Shown: positions 8,270 to 16,829 of the stretch, in pieces
Numbering within the stretch: the first letter of the stretch is position 1
Layout: each line of letters starts with the position of its first letter
Source of the DNA: Opitutia bacterium
Lineage (GTDB): Bacteria; Verrucomicrobiota; Verrucomicrobiae; Opitutales; UBA953
DNA: 33,117 nucleotides
Direction: 5' to 3'
NCBI GenBank assembly: GCA_004558035.1
Contig: SFEJ01000023.1
Coordinates: 1 to 33,117, forward strand
The notes under the pieces: generated by a model
The model's input: only the letters and a program-made list of their open reading frames with translations
What the model was told of the DNA's origin: nothing
The model's database searches: none
Position numbers and translations under genes: made by a program

Positions 8270-10006
8270 TCAGCGCATTTCCTCGCCGGTCTCCATGTTG
8301 ACGACCTTGAAGTTCTCGACGTGGAACGACGGGTCCGCGCGGAACGAAAGGCGGATGTTGTACGCCTTTTCCAGATCCGCGATGCTGCTGCGGTCGTCCC
8401 CGCGCAGGCGGTCGAGATTCATCGGGTGCAGGAACACGCGGAAGGCGAGTTCCTTGCCGACGTTCTTCGCGTCGGAGCGCAGGCGGCGCGTCACGCTGAC
8501 GATGCGGCGCTGGATTTCGACGCTGATCGCGCGGGAGTTCTTCACGGTGCCGCGTCCCTGGCAGTACGGGCAGCCCATGTAGAGCGACGTCGTGTTGCTT
8601 TCCTGTTGGCGCTGACGCGTCATCTGCAGAATGCCGAGCTGCGAAATCGGCAGAATCTGGTGCTTCGCGCGGTCCATGCTCATCGCGTCGCGGAGGGCGT
8701 TGAAGACGGCCTTGCGGTCCTTCGGGTTCTTCATGTCCACGGTGTCGATGATGATGAGCCCGCCGAGGTTGCGCAGACGAATCTGGCGCGCGGATTCCTT
8801 CACCGCCTCGATGTTCGCCTGGACGATGAAGTCCTTGGCGTCGCCCTTGCCCTTATGGCCGCTCGTGTTGACGTCGATCGCGGTGAGCGCCTCGGTCTCG
8901 TCGATGACGATTTCGCCGCCGGACGGGAGCGGCACGCGGCGCATGTAGGTCTGCTCGATCTGGCGCTCGATGTTGAAGCGTTCGAAGATCGGAATGTTGT
9001 CCTTGTAGAGGACGACCTTGCCGCGGGAACGCGGCGAAATTTCGCCGACGAGCTTGAGGATCGTCTGGTAGTCCTCTTCGGAATCGACGAGGATGCGGTC
9101 CACGTCTTCCGTGAGGAAGTCGCGCACGGTGCGTTCGATGAGCCCCGGCTCCTGATAGAGCATGCAGGGCTTCGACGTCGTGTTGATGACGTTGCAGATC
9201 GCCGCCCAGCGCTTGAGCAGCATGTGCAGGTCGCGCACGAAGTAGCGGAGCTTCTTGCCCTCGCCCGCCGTGCGGATGATGACGCCCATGCCTTCCGGAA
9301 TCGTCAGGCGGCGCAGCATTTTCTTGAGGCGATCGCGCTCGGCGGAATCCTCGATCTTGCGGGAGACGCCGCACTGGCCCGAGAACGGCATGAGGACGAT
9401 GAAGCGGCCGGGAATGGCGATGTTCGTCGTCGTGCGCGGACCTTTCGTGCCGATCTGCCCTTTCGTCACCTGAATGACGATTTCGGAGCCGATCGGGAAG
9501 AGCTCGGGAATGTCCGTGATCTTGTATTTTTCGCGCTTGGACTTCTGTTCGGCGCTTTCGTTGTCGCGGATGAACTCGACGGACGAGTCGTTCGCGGCGG
9601 GCAGCATGTCCCAATAGTGGAGAAACGCGTTCTTGGGCTCGCCGATGTCCACGAAGGCGGCCTTCAGACCTTTTTCGAGATTCTGAATGCGGCCCTTGTA
9701 GATGGCGCCGACGACGCGCTTCTCGTCCGTGCGCTCGAGCTCGTATTTTTCGAGCACGCCGTCGGTGAGGAGCGCGGCGCGCTTTTCGAGCGGCTCGGAG
9801 TTGATGACGAGTTCGCGGAAGCGTTCCCGATCCTTCGAGAAATGCTTGATGATGCGCTGAATGATGGGAAGCTTCTTCGCGCGTTGGGCCGCGTCTCCCT
9901 TGATTTTTTCGGGCGGGAGCGCTTCGACTTCGTGAGGTTTCGGCGGGCGGCGCAGATCCTCGTTTTCGTCGTGCGGCAAATTATCGTTTTCAGGAATATC
10001 CGGCAT
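8270..10006 (-). CDS. rng: Ribonuclease E/G family endoribonuclease
   Basis: 578 residues. It cleaves single-stranded AU-rich RNA in rRNA maturation and mRNA turnover. Residues 1-65 are a charged extension; an S1-type RNA-binding domain spans about 93-195, starting at KRVVGAIYKGRI, and contains an insertion rich in charged residues (about 140-165). The catalytic Mg2+ site is D378 (TAIDVNTSGH) and D421 (IIIDTVDM), with the same 43-residue spacing as in E. coli RNase E. The Zn-link is CPYC (479-482). There is no long C-terminal scaffold, so the length fits RNase G or a short RNase E. Its place after rodA resembles the mre-rod-rng arrangement of many bacteria. ATG 10006 lies 30 nt after rodA. 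Confidence 0.93.
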   Translation of the reverse strand: MPDIPENDNLPHDENEDLRRPPKPHEVEALPPEKIKGDAAQRAKKLPIIQRIIKHFSKDRERFRELVINSEPLEKRAALLTDGVLEKYELERTDEKRVVGAIYKGRIQNLEKGLKAAFVDIGEPKNAFLHYWDMLPAANDSSVEFIRDNESAEQKSKREKYKITDIPELFPIGSEIVIQVTKGQIGTKGPRTTTNIAIPGRFIVLMPFSGQCGVSRKIEDSAERDRLKKMLRRLTIPEGMGVIIRTAGEGKKLRYFVRDLHMLLKRWAAICNVINTTSKPCMLYQEPGLIERTVRDFLTEDVDRILVDSEEDYQTILKLVGEISPRSRGKVVLYKDNIPIFERFNIERQIEQTYMRRVPLPSGGEIVIDETEALTAIDVNTSGHKGKGDAKDFIVQANIEAVKESARQIRLRNLGGLIIIDTVDMKNPKDRKAVFNALRDAMSMDRAKHQILPISQLGILQMTRQRQQESNTTSLYMGCPYCQGRGTVKNSRAISVEIQRRIVSVTRRLRSDAKNVGKELAFRVFLHPMNLDRLRGDDRSSIADLEKAYNIRLSFRADPSFHVENFKVVNMETGEEMR

Positions 10007-10036
10007 GGTGTTTATTTGGTTGGTTGCATTGTGTTT

Positions 10037-11407
10037 TTAAGCCGGAGAGATCGTCGCCCGAGCCGTTTCCGCCGCGTCGGGCACGGCGGCGCCGTTGCGC
10101 TCGCCCTCCCGCAGCGTATGGCTGTGCACGCTTTGCAGCAGCCCGAAAAGAATGAAGCAGCTCAGAACAAAAGATCCTCCGTAGCTCAGAAACGGCAGGG
10201 ACAGCCCCGTCACCGGCATCAAGCCGATGTTCATTCCGACGTTGATGAGCACATGCGTCATCAGCACGACGGCGATCCCCGCCGACAAAAGTGAAGCGAA
10301 CGCGTCGCGCGCGCGGGCGGAAATCCGCAGGGCGCGAAACGCCATCAGAAGATACAGTGAAATCAGTCCCGCGCACCCCGCGAAACCGTATTCCTCCGCC
10401 AAGACGGAGAAAAGAAAGTCGTTGTGCGCCGCGAGTTCCGGCAGATAGCCGAGCTTCGCCTGCATGCCGCGGTTGAAGCCCGTTCCCGTCAGTCCGCCCT
10501 TGCCCACGGAAATCAGCGCCTGGCGCACGTTCCAGCTCGACCCGATGCCTTTCGGGTCGATCGCGTTCGGATCGACGAACGAAAGCAGACGTTCCCGCTG
10601 GTAGTCCTTCAGCGGCAGCCAGGAGACCGCCTGATACTGCCCGCGGATGTCCAGCGCGGGATTGCGCGGACGCTCTCCCTGCTCTTGGTAATACGTGACG
10701 ATGCGCTCGCGGTAAAAATAAATGTCCGTCGCGACCACCGAAGCCAGCAGCGCACCCGCGATCCCGACCGTCAGAAAGAACTTCCGCGAAAGCCCCGCCA
10801 GCCAAAGCAGCGCCAGCACGACGGGAACATAGACGATGCTCGAGCCCAGATCCGGCTCCACGACGATGAGAAACCACGGCACGCCCGCGACGATCGCCGC
10901 CTTCAGCACCCACCGCCACGAATCGCGGAACGCGCCCAGCGGCTTCAGCGAAAGCAGCTTCGCGAGCATGATCAGCGTCGTGATCTTCGCGAACTCCGAC
11001 GGCTGCAGCCCGAACGAACCCAGGAAATACCAGCGCCGCGAGCCGTTCACCGAGTGGATGAAGTTCCCCAGATTCATCTTCAGCAGCGCGCAGACCGCGA
11101 TGGGAATCAGCAGCGCCACGCCCAGAATGTAAAAAAGATTGCTCCAGTCCTTGTAGAATTTGAACGGAATCGCCGCGACGATCATGTAAACGACCGCGCC
11201 CGCCGCCAGAAAGCCCAGCTGCTTCTCCCAATCGTCGCTCCCGCGGAACGTTCCCGAAGAATAGATGCCCGCCACGCCGAGCGCGCTCAGCAGCCCGATG
11301 AGAAGCGGCGTGAGCTTGTCCGAACGGCGCAGAAAGTCCCAGGCCTTTTCAAAAAATTCCGAAAAGACCGAGCCCCAGGAGCGAAGGTATGGCGACGAAA
11401 CGGACAC
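10037..11407 (-). CDS. rodA: Rod-shape peptidoglycan glycosyltransferase RodA (SEDS family)
   Basis: 456 residues with about ten hydrophobic segments. RodA polymerises lipid II into glycan strands in the elongasome together with a class B PBP. Visible SEDS features are NGSRRWYFLG..LQPSEFAK (121-141), EPDLGSS (184-190), the large periplasmic loop with FVDPNAIDPKG and WNVRQALISVGKGG, AAHNDFLFSVLAEE, and the C-terminal GLMPVTGLSLPFLSYGGS. The N-terminal 30 residues are an unusual cytoplasmic extension. The start at 11407 is the first in-frame Met of the conserved region, and 90 bp separate it from the J-domain gene upstream. RodA is preferred over FtsW because of its pairing with rng and the NDFLFSV signature. 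Confidence 0.92.
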   Translation of the reverse strand: MSVSSPYLRSWGSVFSEFFEKAWDFLRRSDKLTPLLIGLLSALGVAGIYSSGTFRGSDDWEKQLGFLAAGAVVYMIVAAIPFKFYKDWSNLFYILGVALLIPIAVCALLKMNLGNFIHSVNGSRRWYFLGSFGLQPSEFAKITTLIMLAKLLSLKPLGAFRDSWRWVLKAAIVAGVPWFLIVVEPDLGSSIVYVPVVLALLWLAGLSRKFFLTVGIAGALLASVVATDIYFYRERIVTYYQEQGERPRNPALDIRGQYQAVSWLPLKDYQRERLLSFVDPNAIDPKGIGSSWNVRQALISVGKGGLTGTGFNRGMQAKLGYLPELAAHNDFLFSVLAEEYGFAGCAGLISLYLLMAFRALRISARARDAFASLLSAGIAVVLMTHVLINVGMNIGLMPVTGLSLPFLSYGGSFVLSCFILFGLLQSVHSHTLREGERNGAAVPDAAETARATISPA

Positions 11408-11497
11408 GTTGAGAAAAATGAGGAAATTGCGACGAAAATACGCTCCCCCTCCTCCCGCGGCAACGAAATTTTTGAAACGCGACGCCCGTCGCGCCGT

Positions 11498-12403
11498 TCA
11501 GTCGGATTTGCCGAGGAAGTCGCCGCAGGCCCACGCCGCCATGAAGCCGCAGAGGAGCAGGAACGAGCCCGCCGCGAGCAGCGGTTCCGCCGCGCCGAAA
11601 GCCAGCGTCGCCGCGCGGTAGATCACCGCGCAGAACGCGAGCGCGAGCACGCGCGCCGCCGTTCCCGCGACGAGCCGCGCGTTCTGCCCGAAACTGCGGT
11701 AGACGCAAATCAGCGCGAACGGCGCGATCACGCAGGAAAGCGCCTCCGGGTGTTCCTTGAGCGGGATGATGAACGTTCCCGCGCAGGCGAGCGCGAACGA
11801 AAAGACGGAAAGCCCGGCGAGCGGCACGAGCCGTTCCCGAAAAATTCTCCCGCAGACCACGTAGGCGACCACGGGAACGGCGCAGATCAGCACCGCGCCG
11901 AAAATCGGCAGCTCGGGCGTCGCGCCCGCCGACTTGCCGGAAAGCAGATAAGCGAGCAGCGGAGGACCGCATTTTTCCCACGGCGGAAGCGCGAGCAGGT
12001 AAACCGCGAGGCTGCACGTCAGCAGCGTCAGGCAGAGCCGTTCCCGCCATTTCCACGGGCGGCGCGGCTCCCCGCTTTTCGGCGCGGTTGCCGCCTTTTC
12101 TTTTTTCGCGTCCTTTTTCGCGCCCTTCTCGGCCGCCTTGCGGGCTCCCGCCGAACGCTTCACGCGCTCGCGGAGATACGACGCGCGCACGACGTCGAAG
12201 GCCGCGCGCTCCTGCGGGTTCGAAAGCACGGCGTAGGCGGCGTTGATCTCGCGCGAAATCTGCTCGTAGCGCGCCTCTTCGCCCAAGTGGCGGTCGGGAT
12301 GGCATTCCAGCATCTTCGCGTGCCAGGCGTGCCTGATTTCCGCGGGCGTCGCGCTCGGCGAAACGCCGAGAAGCAGATAAAAATCTTTGAAGTCGGAGTT
12401 CAT
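11498..12403 (-). CDS. J-domain integral membrane protein
   Basis: 301 residues from ATG 12403; the frame is open much further upstream, but only this start gives a J-domain and it sits 8 nt after the transglutaminase-like gene. Residues 5-70 form a DnaJ domain with the essential HPD at 35-37 and the FDVVRA helix-IV end. Residues 70-115 are a Lys/Ala-rich linker. From about 120 there are five to six hydrophobic segments (LTLLTCSLAVYLLALPP and following). J-domains recruit and stimulate DnaK, and membrane-tethered versions are often envelope-specific. The membrane part matches no family I recognise. Confidence 0.85.
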   Translation of the reverse strand: MNSDFKDFYLLLGVSPSATPAEIRHAWHAKMLECHPDRHLGEEARYEQISREINAAYAVLSNPQERAAFDVVRASYLRERVKRSAGARKAAEKGAKKDAKKEKAATAPKSGEPRRPWKWRERLCLTLLTCSLAVYLLALPPWEKCGPPLLAYLLSGKSAGATPELPIFGAVLICAVPVVAYVVCGRIFRERLVPLAGLSVFSFALACAGTFIIPLKEHPEALSCVIAPFALICVYRSFGQNARLVAGTAARVLALAFCAVIYRAATLAFGAAEPLLAAGSFLLLCGFMAAWACGDFLGKSD

Positions 12404-12411
12404 TTGAAAAG

Positions 12412-13512
12412 TCAGAAGCTTGGCGGGAGCGCGAGCGTCAGCACGGAGGCGTGTTCGGGAACGACGCTTTCGCCGAGGCGACGAAAGACGCCCGAGTCCT
12501 CCCAGAAAATCTCCACTTCCGTTCCCGCGGGAAGCGCGGCGGAGAAATGCCGATTGAAGTCGGAAGAGGCGTCGCGCGTTTCGCCCTCGGCGAGAATCTT
12601 TCCGCTCGCCTTTTCGACGAGGCGCACGCGCACGGAAACGCGCCGTCCGGCGGCGTCGCGCAGGTCGAGAGCGAGGCGCGGGAGCGCGGGCACGGCGTCC
12701 GCGGGAGCGTAGCGCGCCGTAACGTCGCGCGCGGGAACGGGCGCGCGGGCGTCGTTCGCTTCGCGCCAGGCGGCGGGAAAGCGCGTTCCCGTCGGCGCCC
12801 AGGCGGTCGCGTAAATCGCGTATTCGGACGCGGCGACGGCCTCGCGCGCGTCGTCGGCGAACCAGAGCTCGTCCGCCTTCGGCGAGTCGAAGGCGCCGAT
12901 CGCGCGCCACGCGCCGCGGTCCCAGATCTCCACCCAGGTGTGATTGCCGGGCTTGCGGCGCCAGCGGCAGCCGACGAGCCGCGCGGGAACGCCGACGGCG
13001 CGGCACGCGTCCGCGAGCAGAATCGAGAGCCCCGTGCACGACGCGACGCCGAGGCGCATCGAATGAAAAGGCGACTGGTCCGGGCGCTCGCGTCCGGGGC
13101 CGTAAACGACGCCGATCGTCTTCCAGATTTCCCGGTTCAGCGTTTCCGCCGCCTCGGTCGCGTTCCCGCAGCGCGCGACGAGCGGCAGAAAGCGCTCGCG
13201 GAAAAGCGCCCGCCAGCGTTCGGGCGCCTCGCCGACCGAAGAATACGGCAGGACGGCGTCGAAGAAAACGTCCTCGGGCACGCCGCGCGCCCACGGCGCC
13301 GCGTCGCGCGTCTCCAGAGCGAGCCTCCAGTTTTCGCGCAGAAAATCTTCGGAGACAAGCGCGCGGTCCTGCGCGGGAACGTTGTCCGCGAGAAAGCGCC
13401 AGGCGCGTTCGGCGAAGTCTTCGGAAACTTCCGCGCGCGCGGCGGGAACGCCGGCGAAGCACGCCGCCGCGCAAAGCCCGAAAAAGGCGAAGACCGTCCG
13501 CGCGAAATTCAT
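12412..13512 (-). CDS. Exported transglutaminase-like (papain-fold) protein
   Basis: 366 residues. Residues 1-27 are a Sec-type signal peptide (hydrophobic FAFFGLCAAACFAG, then AARA before the mature part), placing it in the periplasm or outside. A transglutaminase core is visible with the triad C159 (ASCTGLSILLADACR), H191 (GNHTWVEIW) and D209 (GAFDSPK), in the spacing of microbial transglutaminase-core proteins that usually act as peptidases or amide hydrolases. The C-terminal 80 residues (RLALDLRDAAGRRVSVRVRL onwards) look like a small beta-sandwich. It starts 3 nt after the UPF0126-CutC gene and ends 8 nt before the J-domain gene, so the three are probably co-translated. The substrate is unknown. 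Confidence 0.85.
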   Translation of the reverse strand: MNFARTVFAFFGLCAAACFAGVPAARAEVSEDFAERAWRFLADNVPAQDRALVSEDFLRENWRLALETRDAAPWARGVPEDVFFDAVLPYSSVGEAPERWRALFRERFLPLVARCGNATEAAETLNREIWKTIGVVYGPGRERPDQSPFHSMRLGVASCTGLSILLADACRAVGVPARLVGCRWRRKPGNHTWVEIWDRGAWRAIGAFDSPKADELWFADDAREAVAASEYAIYATAWAPTGTRFPAAWREANDARAPVPARDVTARYAPADAVPALPRLALDLRDAAGRRVSVRVRLVEKASGKILAEGETRDASSDFNRHFSAALPAGTEVEIFWEDSGVFRRLGESVVPEHASVLTLALPPSF

Positions 13513-13515
13513 CGT

Positions 13516-14856
13516 TCAGGCGTGCGTGAATTCCCAGACTTTCGACGAATCCACCGACGATTCGAAGGTGAGCTTGCGGCGCACGGCGCGCCCCATGTGG
13601 ATGTTCATCAGCCCGCGGGAACGCAGGTCCGGCAGGTGTTCGGGCTTCACGCCGCCGCCGACGCGCAGACGCACGGGCGCGCGCGGCAGCAGGTCGAGCG
13701 TCGGCGAAACCGTCGTGAGAATCGAGGCGACCTTCAGCCGCGCCAGCTGCGCGTAGGCGGCGACGGGATCGTTCGCCTGTTCGAAGGCGCGGTTGAAGGA
13801 GATCTTCAGCCTTCCCGCGGCCTCGATCAGGCGCCGCAGCCGCGCGACGTCCACGTTCCCGTCCGCCGTCAGCACGCCGACGGAAATGCCTTCCGCCTTG
13901 GTCTCGCGCGCGACGTAGGCGACGTCGTCGAGCATCGTCGCAAACTCGTCTTCGGTATAGACGAAATCGCGGTCCGTCGGGCGGATCATCACGGAAACGG
14001 GCAGCCGGCTCTGCGCGCAGGCGTCGCGCATCAGCGCGCGGTCCGGCGTGAGCCCGCCGAGTTCCGGCGCGGAACAGAGCTCCACCGCCGCGGCGTCGGA
14101 GTCGTTGATTTCGGCGATGTCGCTCATCGAGGCGGCGACGACCTGCAGATTGAAGCAGCCGACGCCTTCGGAGGGCGTCTTGCCGAAATCGCGCCAGATG
14201 CGGCTGTCGTTCTCGTCGTATTCGGCGACGTCGCGGCGCAGCACGGGAAGCGTCCAGTGGCGCGTCATCGCGATGCCGCGCAGGGCGATGACGCTCAGCG
14301 CGGTGACGATCTGCGTCGTGACGGAATCGAGCCCGAGCGCGACGCAGCCGACGTAAACGAGCCCGCCGAAGACGCACGCGAGCGCGTAGATGTCCTTGCG
14401 GAAGACGAGCGGCTCGACGTTGATGAAGATGTCGCGGAAGACGCCGCCGCCCGCGCCCGTCACCATGCCCATCAGGATCGCGACCCAGATCGGGAAGCCG
14501 CACGCGAGCGTCTTTTCGATGCCGACGACCGTGAAGAGCCCGAGCCCGATCGCGTCGAAGATGAAGATCGTGTCGTTCATCCGCAGCAGGTAGCGTCCGA
14601 GCGCCGAGACGAGCGCGAGCGCGAAAAGCACGACGAGCAGATACGTGAAGCCGCCTTCCCAGAACGGCGTCTTCGACTGCATCCAGAACGGCGTCTGCCC
14701 GAGCATGATGTCGCGCAGCGTGCCGCCGCCGCAGCCCGTGGCGAAGCCGACGACCATCGCGCCGAAGAGGTCGAAGCGTTTGGCGGACGCGCGGCGGATG
14801 CCGCTGATCGCGAAGGCGAACGTGCCGAGGTAATCGATGAATAAGGTGAAGGTCAT
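13516..14856 (-). CDS. UPF0126/TRIC-type membrane transporter fused to a CutC domain
   Basis: 446 residues in one unbroken frame. Residues 1-205 match the UPF0126 (YadS/YicG) family: two repeats with GFATGCGGGTLRDI and GMVTGAGGGVFRDI, DAIGLGLF, and about seven membrane helices. Members are TRIC-like and glycine transport has been reported for some. Residues about 236-440 are a CutC TIM-barrel: AAAVELCSAPELGGLTPDRAL, VSVMIRPTDRDFVYTEDEF, ISVGVLTADGNVDVARLRRLIEAAG, SFNRAFEQANDP, and a VRLRVGGGVKPEHL end. CutC was named for copper tolerance, but its biochemical role is unsettled. The two families are normally separate proteins; I do not know this fusion. The linker at 206-235 is hydrophilic and has no stop or frameshift signature. 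Confidence 0.88.
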   Translation of the reverse strand: MTFTLFIDYLGTFAFAISGIRRASAKRFDLFGAMVVGFATGCGGGTLRDIMLGQTPFWMQSKTPFWEGGFTYLLVVLFALALVSALGRYLLRMNDTIFIFDAIGLGLFTVVGIEKTLACGFPIWVAILMGMVTGAGGGVFRDIFINVEPLVFRKDIYALACVFGGLVYVGCVALGLDSVTTQIVTALSVIALRGIAMTRHWTLPVLRRDVAEYDENDSRIWRDFGKTPSEGVGCFNLQVVAASMSDIAEINDSDAAAVELCSAPELGGLTPDRALMRDACAQSRLPVSVMIRPTDRDFVYTEDEFATMLDDVAYVARETKAEGISVGVLTADGNVDVARLRRLIEAAGRLKISFNRAFEQANDPVAAYAQLARLKVASILTTVSPTLDLLPRAPVRLRVGGGVKPEHLPDLRSRGLMNIHMGRAVRRKLTFESSVDSSKVWEFTHA

Positions 14857-14945
14857 GCGGAGAGGGGAAAAGGTTCGGAGGGTAAAAGGTCAGAAGGCGG
14901 AGCGGCGGCGGGCGGCGGGAAGCGCGGAAATCGGTTCTTCCCGCC

Positions 14946-16829
14946 TCATCGCAGAAATTCCGCGACGGCGTCGAACGCGCGCGCGGCGGGAACGCCCTCG
15001 ATGTCCGCTCCGCCGGTCGGCGGGCAGCCCTCGGGCTGGAGAATCTTCACGGGCGCGTCGAAGATCGGGCCCGTGCGCACGGGATTCGTCGGCCCGAAGA
15101 CGCCGACCACGGGAACGCCGAGCATGTTCGCCAGGTGCATGCCGCCGGTGTCGTTCCCGCAGATCACGCGGCAGGACGCGAGCTCGCGCATGTAGGTCGG
15201 CAGATCGGTCTTGCCGGCGCGGTCCACGACTTTTTCGTCCTGCCCTTCCGCGACGCGCGCGGTGATGGCGCCGTCCTTCGCCGTGCCGAAGAGGCAGATC
15301 TCGACGTCCGGGAACGCTTCGCGGACGAGCGCGATCAGCTCGCGCCAGCGCCCGACGCTCCAGCGTTTTTCCGGAGAATTTTCCGTGCCGCAGATGAGCC
15401 CGAGGCGTTTTTTCTTTTCCGCGGCGATCGCGATCGGCGAAGCGTCGAGCGGCGCGAGCAGCCCGCACGACTCGCGCAGCCAGCGTTCCCAGACGCGTGT
15501 CTGGTGGACTTTCGTCAGATTCAGATCCGCGGGAACGCGCCACTTCTTCGTGAGCAGCGGGCGCGGATGCCCGGGCCGCACCATGCCGAAGCGACGCGGC
15601 GCGCCCATGAGCAGCGCCTCGAGATCGCCGCGCAGCGAGTTCGTGAACAGCAGGTGCTGGTCCGGATACTCCGCGCGCAGCGAGCGGCAGAATTTCCAGT
15701 AGCCCTTGCCTTTGGGCGGGAGCGCGACGAGGCGGTCGGCGACGCCGAGCGGCTCCAGCATCGGCAGAAAATGCTTCCGCGCGAGCAGCGTGATCTCCGT
15801 GTCCGGCCGCGCGGCGCGGATCGCCCGGATCAGCGGGAACGCCATCACGACGTCGCCGAGCCAGTTCGGCAGGCGGATCCACAGGCGCTTGCCGCGCGGC
15901 AGTTCCGCGAGCCCGCGCGCCGCGAGCGTCTCCGGCAGAATGCTCTTGCGGTGTTCGAGATTGAAGCCTTCGAGCCCCTTCCAGCGGTCGTGCATCCAGA
16001 GCCAGTCCGCGCAGAGGTCGTCGCTCTCGGCGAGCTTCGATTCCAGCCAGCGGTCGAGCGCGACCGTGCAGTCCGCGATCGTGCGCCGCGCGGGCGTCAG
16101 CCGCTCGACGACGACGCGCCCGCGCCAGAATCCCTCGCGGCGGCAGTACACGGCGAGCAGCTCGGAGTTCCGCTTGCCGGCGGCAAGCGTTCCCGCCAGC
16201 GTGCTCGACGTGACGATGCGGTTGCCGAAAAGCGAGAGCGCGCCGCGGCGCTTGCCCGCGCTCTGGTCGAAGAGCACGCACACGATGCCGTTGCGGTCGA
16301 GAAAGGAAATCGCCTGCGTCAACCCCTTTTTGCGCGAAAGCAGACGGAAGCCGAAGCGTTCCCGCGTCGCCTTCACCCAACGCTCTATCGCGGGAGCGTC
16401 GAACGGCCGGTAGAAGACGCCGCAGTCGCGCCCGCGCACGCTTTCGGCGAAGACGGGAATCATCGTCAACGCCTCCATCAGCGAAAAATGCGGCACGCCG
16501 GCGACGACCGGCACGTTCTCGGCGACGACGGCGTCGACGAAGGACGTATCCATCGAAAAATTACGCCGGATGCGCGCCTCCGAAAAATGCGGCGAGGCGA
16601 GCACGAACATACCCATCTCCACCATGCGGCACGCGCTTTCGCGCGCGATCGCGCGGCGCTCCGCCTCCGTCTTTTCCGGGAAGCAGTGATGCAGGTTGCG
16701 CAGCATCAGCGCGCGGCGGGAACGCATCAGCAGAAAGACCGCGCTCCCGAGCGCGCGGGCGAGAAGCGCCGCGACGCGTTCCGGCAGCGCCGCCGTGAAC
16801 CAGCCGAGCAGACGGATGAGGACGCTCAT
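14946..16829 (-). CDS. Lipid A acyltransferase (LpxL/HtrB type) fused to ADP-heptose heptosyltransferase (GT9)
   Basis: 627 residues from ATG 16829, which overlaps the waaA stop in an ATGA. Residues 1-290 are a lysophospholipid-type acyltransferase of the LpxL/LpxM family: a hydrophobic N-terminus, RNLHHCFPEKTEAER, the catalytic HX4E at H114-E119 (PHFSLMEA), FYRPFD and VLFDQSAGKRRG. Residues from about 313 are a GT9 heptosyltransferase (WaaF/WaaC type): RLPNWLGDVVMAFPLIRA, FTNSLRGDLEALLMG, a CGTENSPEKRWS active-site region, GNDTGGMHLANMLGVPVVGVFGPTNP. One polypeptide would thus acylate lipid A and add heptose to the inner core. The translational coupling to waaA fits joint lipid A-core assembly on the inner membrane. 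Confidence 0.9.
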   Translation of the reverse strand: MSVLIRLLGWFTAALPERVAALLARALGSAVFLLMRSRRALMLRNLHHCFPEKTEAERRAIARESACRMVEMGMFVLASPHFSEARIRRNFSMDTSFVDAVVAENVPVVAGVPHFSLMEALTMIPVFAESVRGRDCGVFYRPFDAPAIERWVKATRERFGFRLLSRKKGLTQAISFLDRNGIVCVLFDQSAGKRRGALSLFGNRIVTSSTLAGTLAAGKRNSELLAVYCRREGFWRGRVVVERLTPARRTIADCTVALDRWLESKLAESDDLCADWLWMHDRWKGLEGFNLEHRKSILPETLAARGLAELPRGKRLWIRLPNWLGDVVMAFPLIRAIRAARPDTEITLLARKHFLPMLEPLGVADRLVALPPKGKGYWKFCRSLRAEYPDQHLLFTNSLRGDLEALLMGAPRRFGMVRPGHPRPLLTKKWRVPADLNLTKVHQTRVWERWLRESCGLLAPLDASPIAIAAEKKKRLGLICGTENSPEKRWSVGRWRELIALVREAFPDVEICLFGTAKDGAITARVAEGQDEKVVDRAGKTDLPTYMRELASCRVICGNDTGGMHLANMLGVPVVGVFGPTNPVRTGPIFDAPVKILQPEGCPPTGGADIEGVPAARAFDAVAEFLR

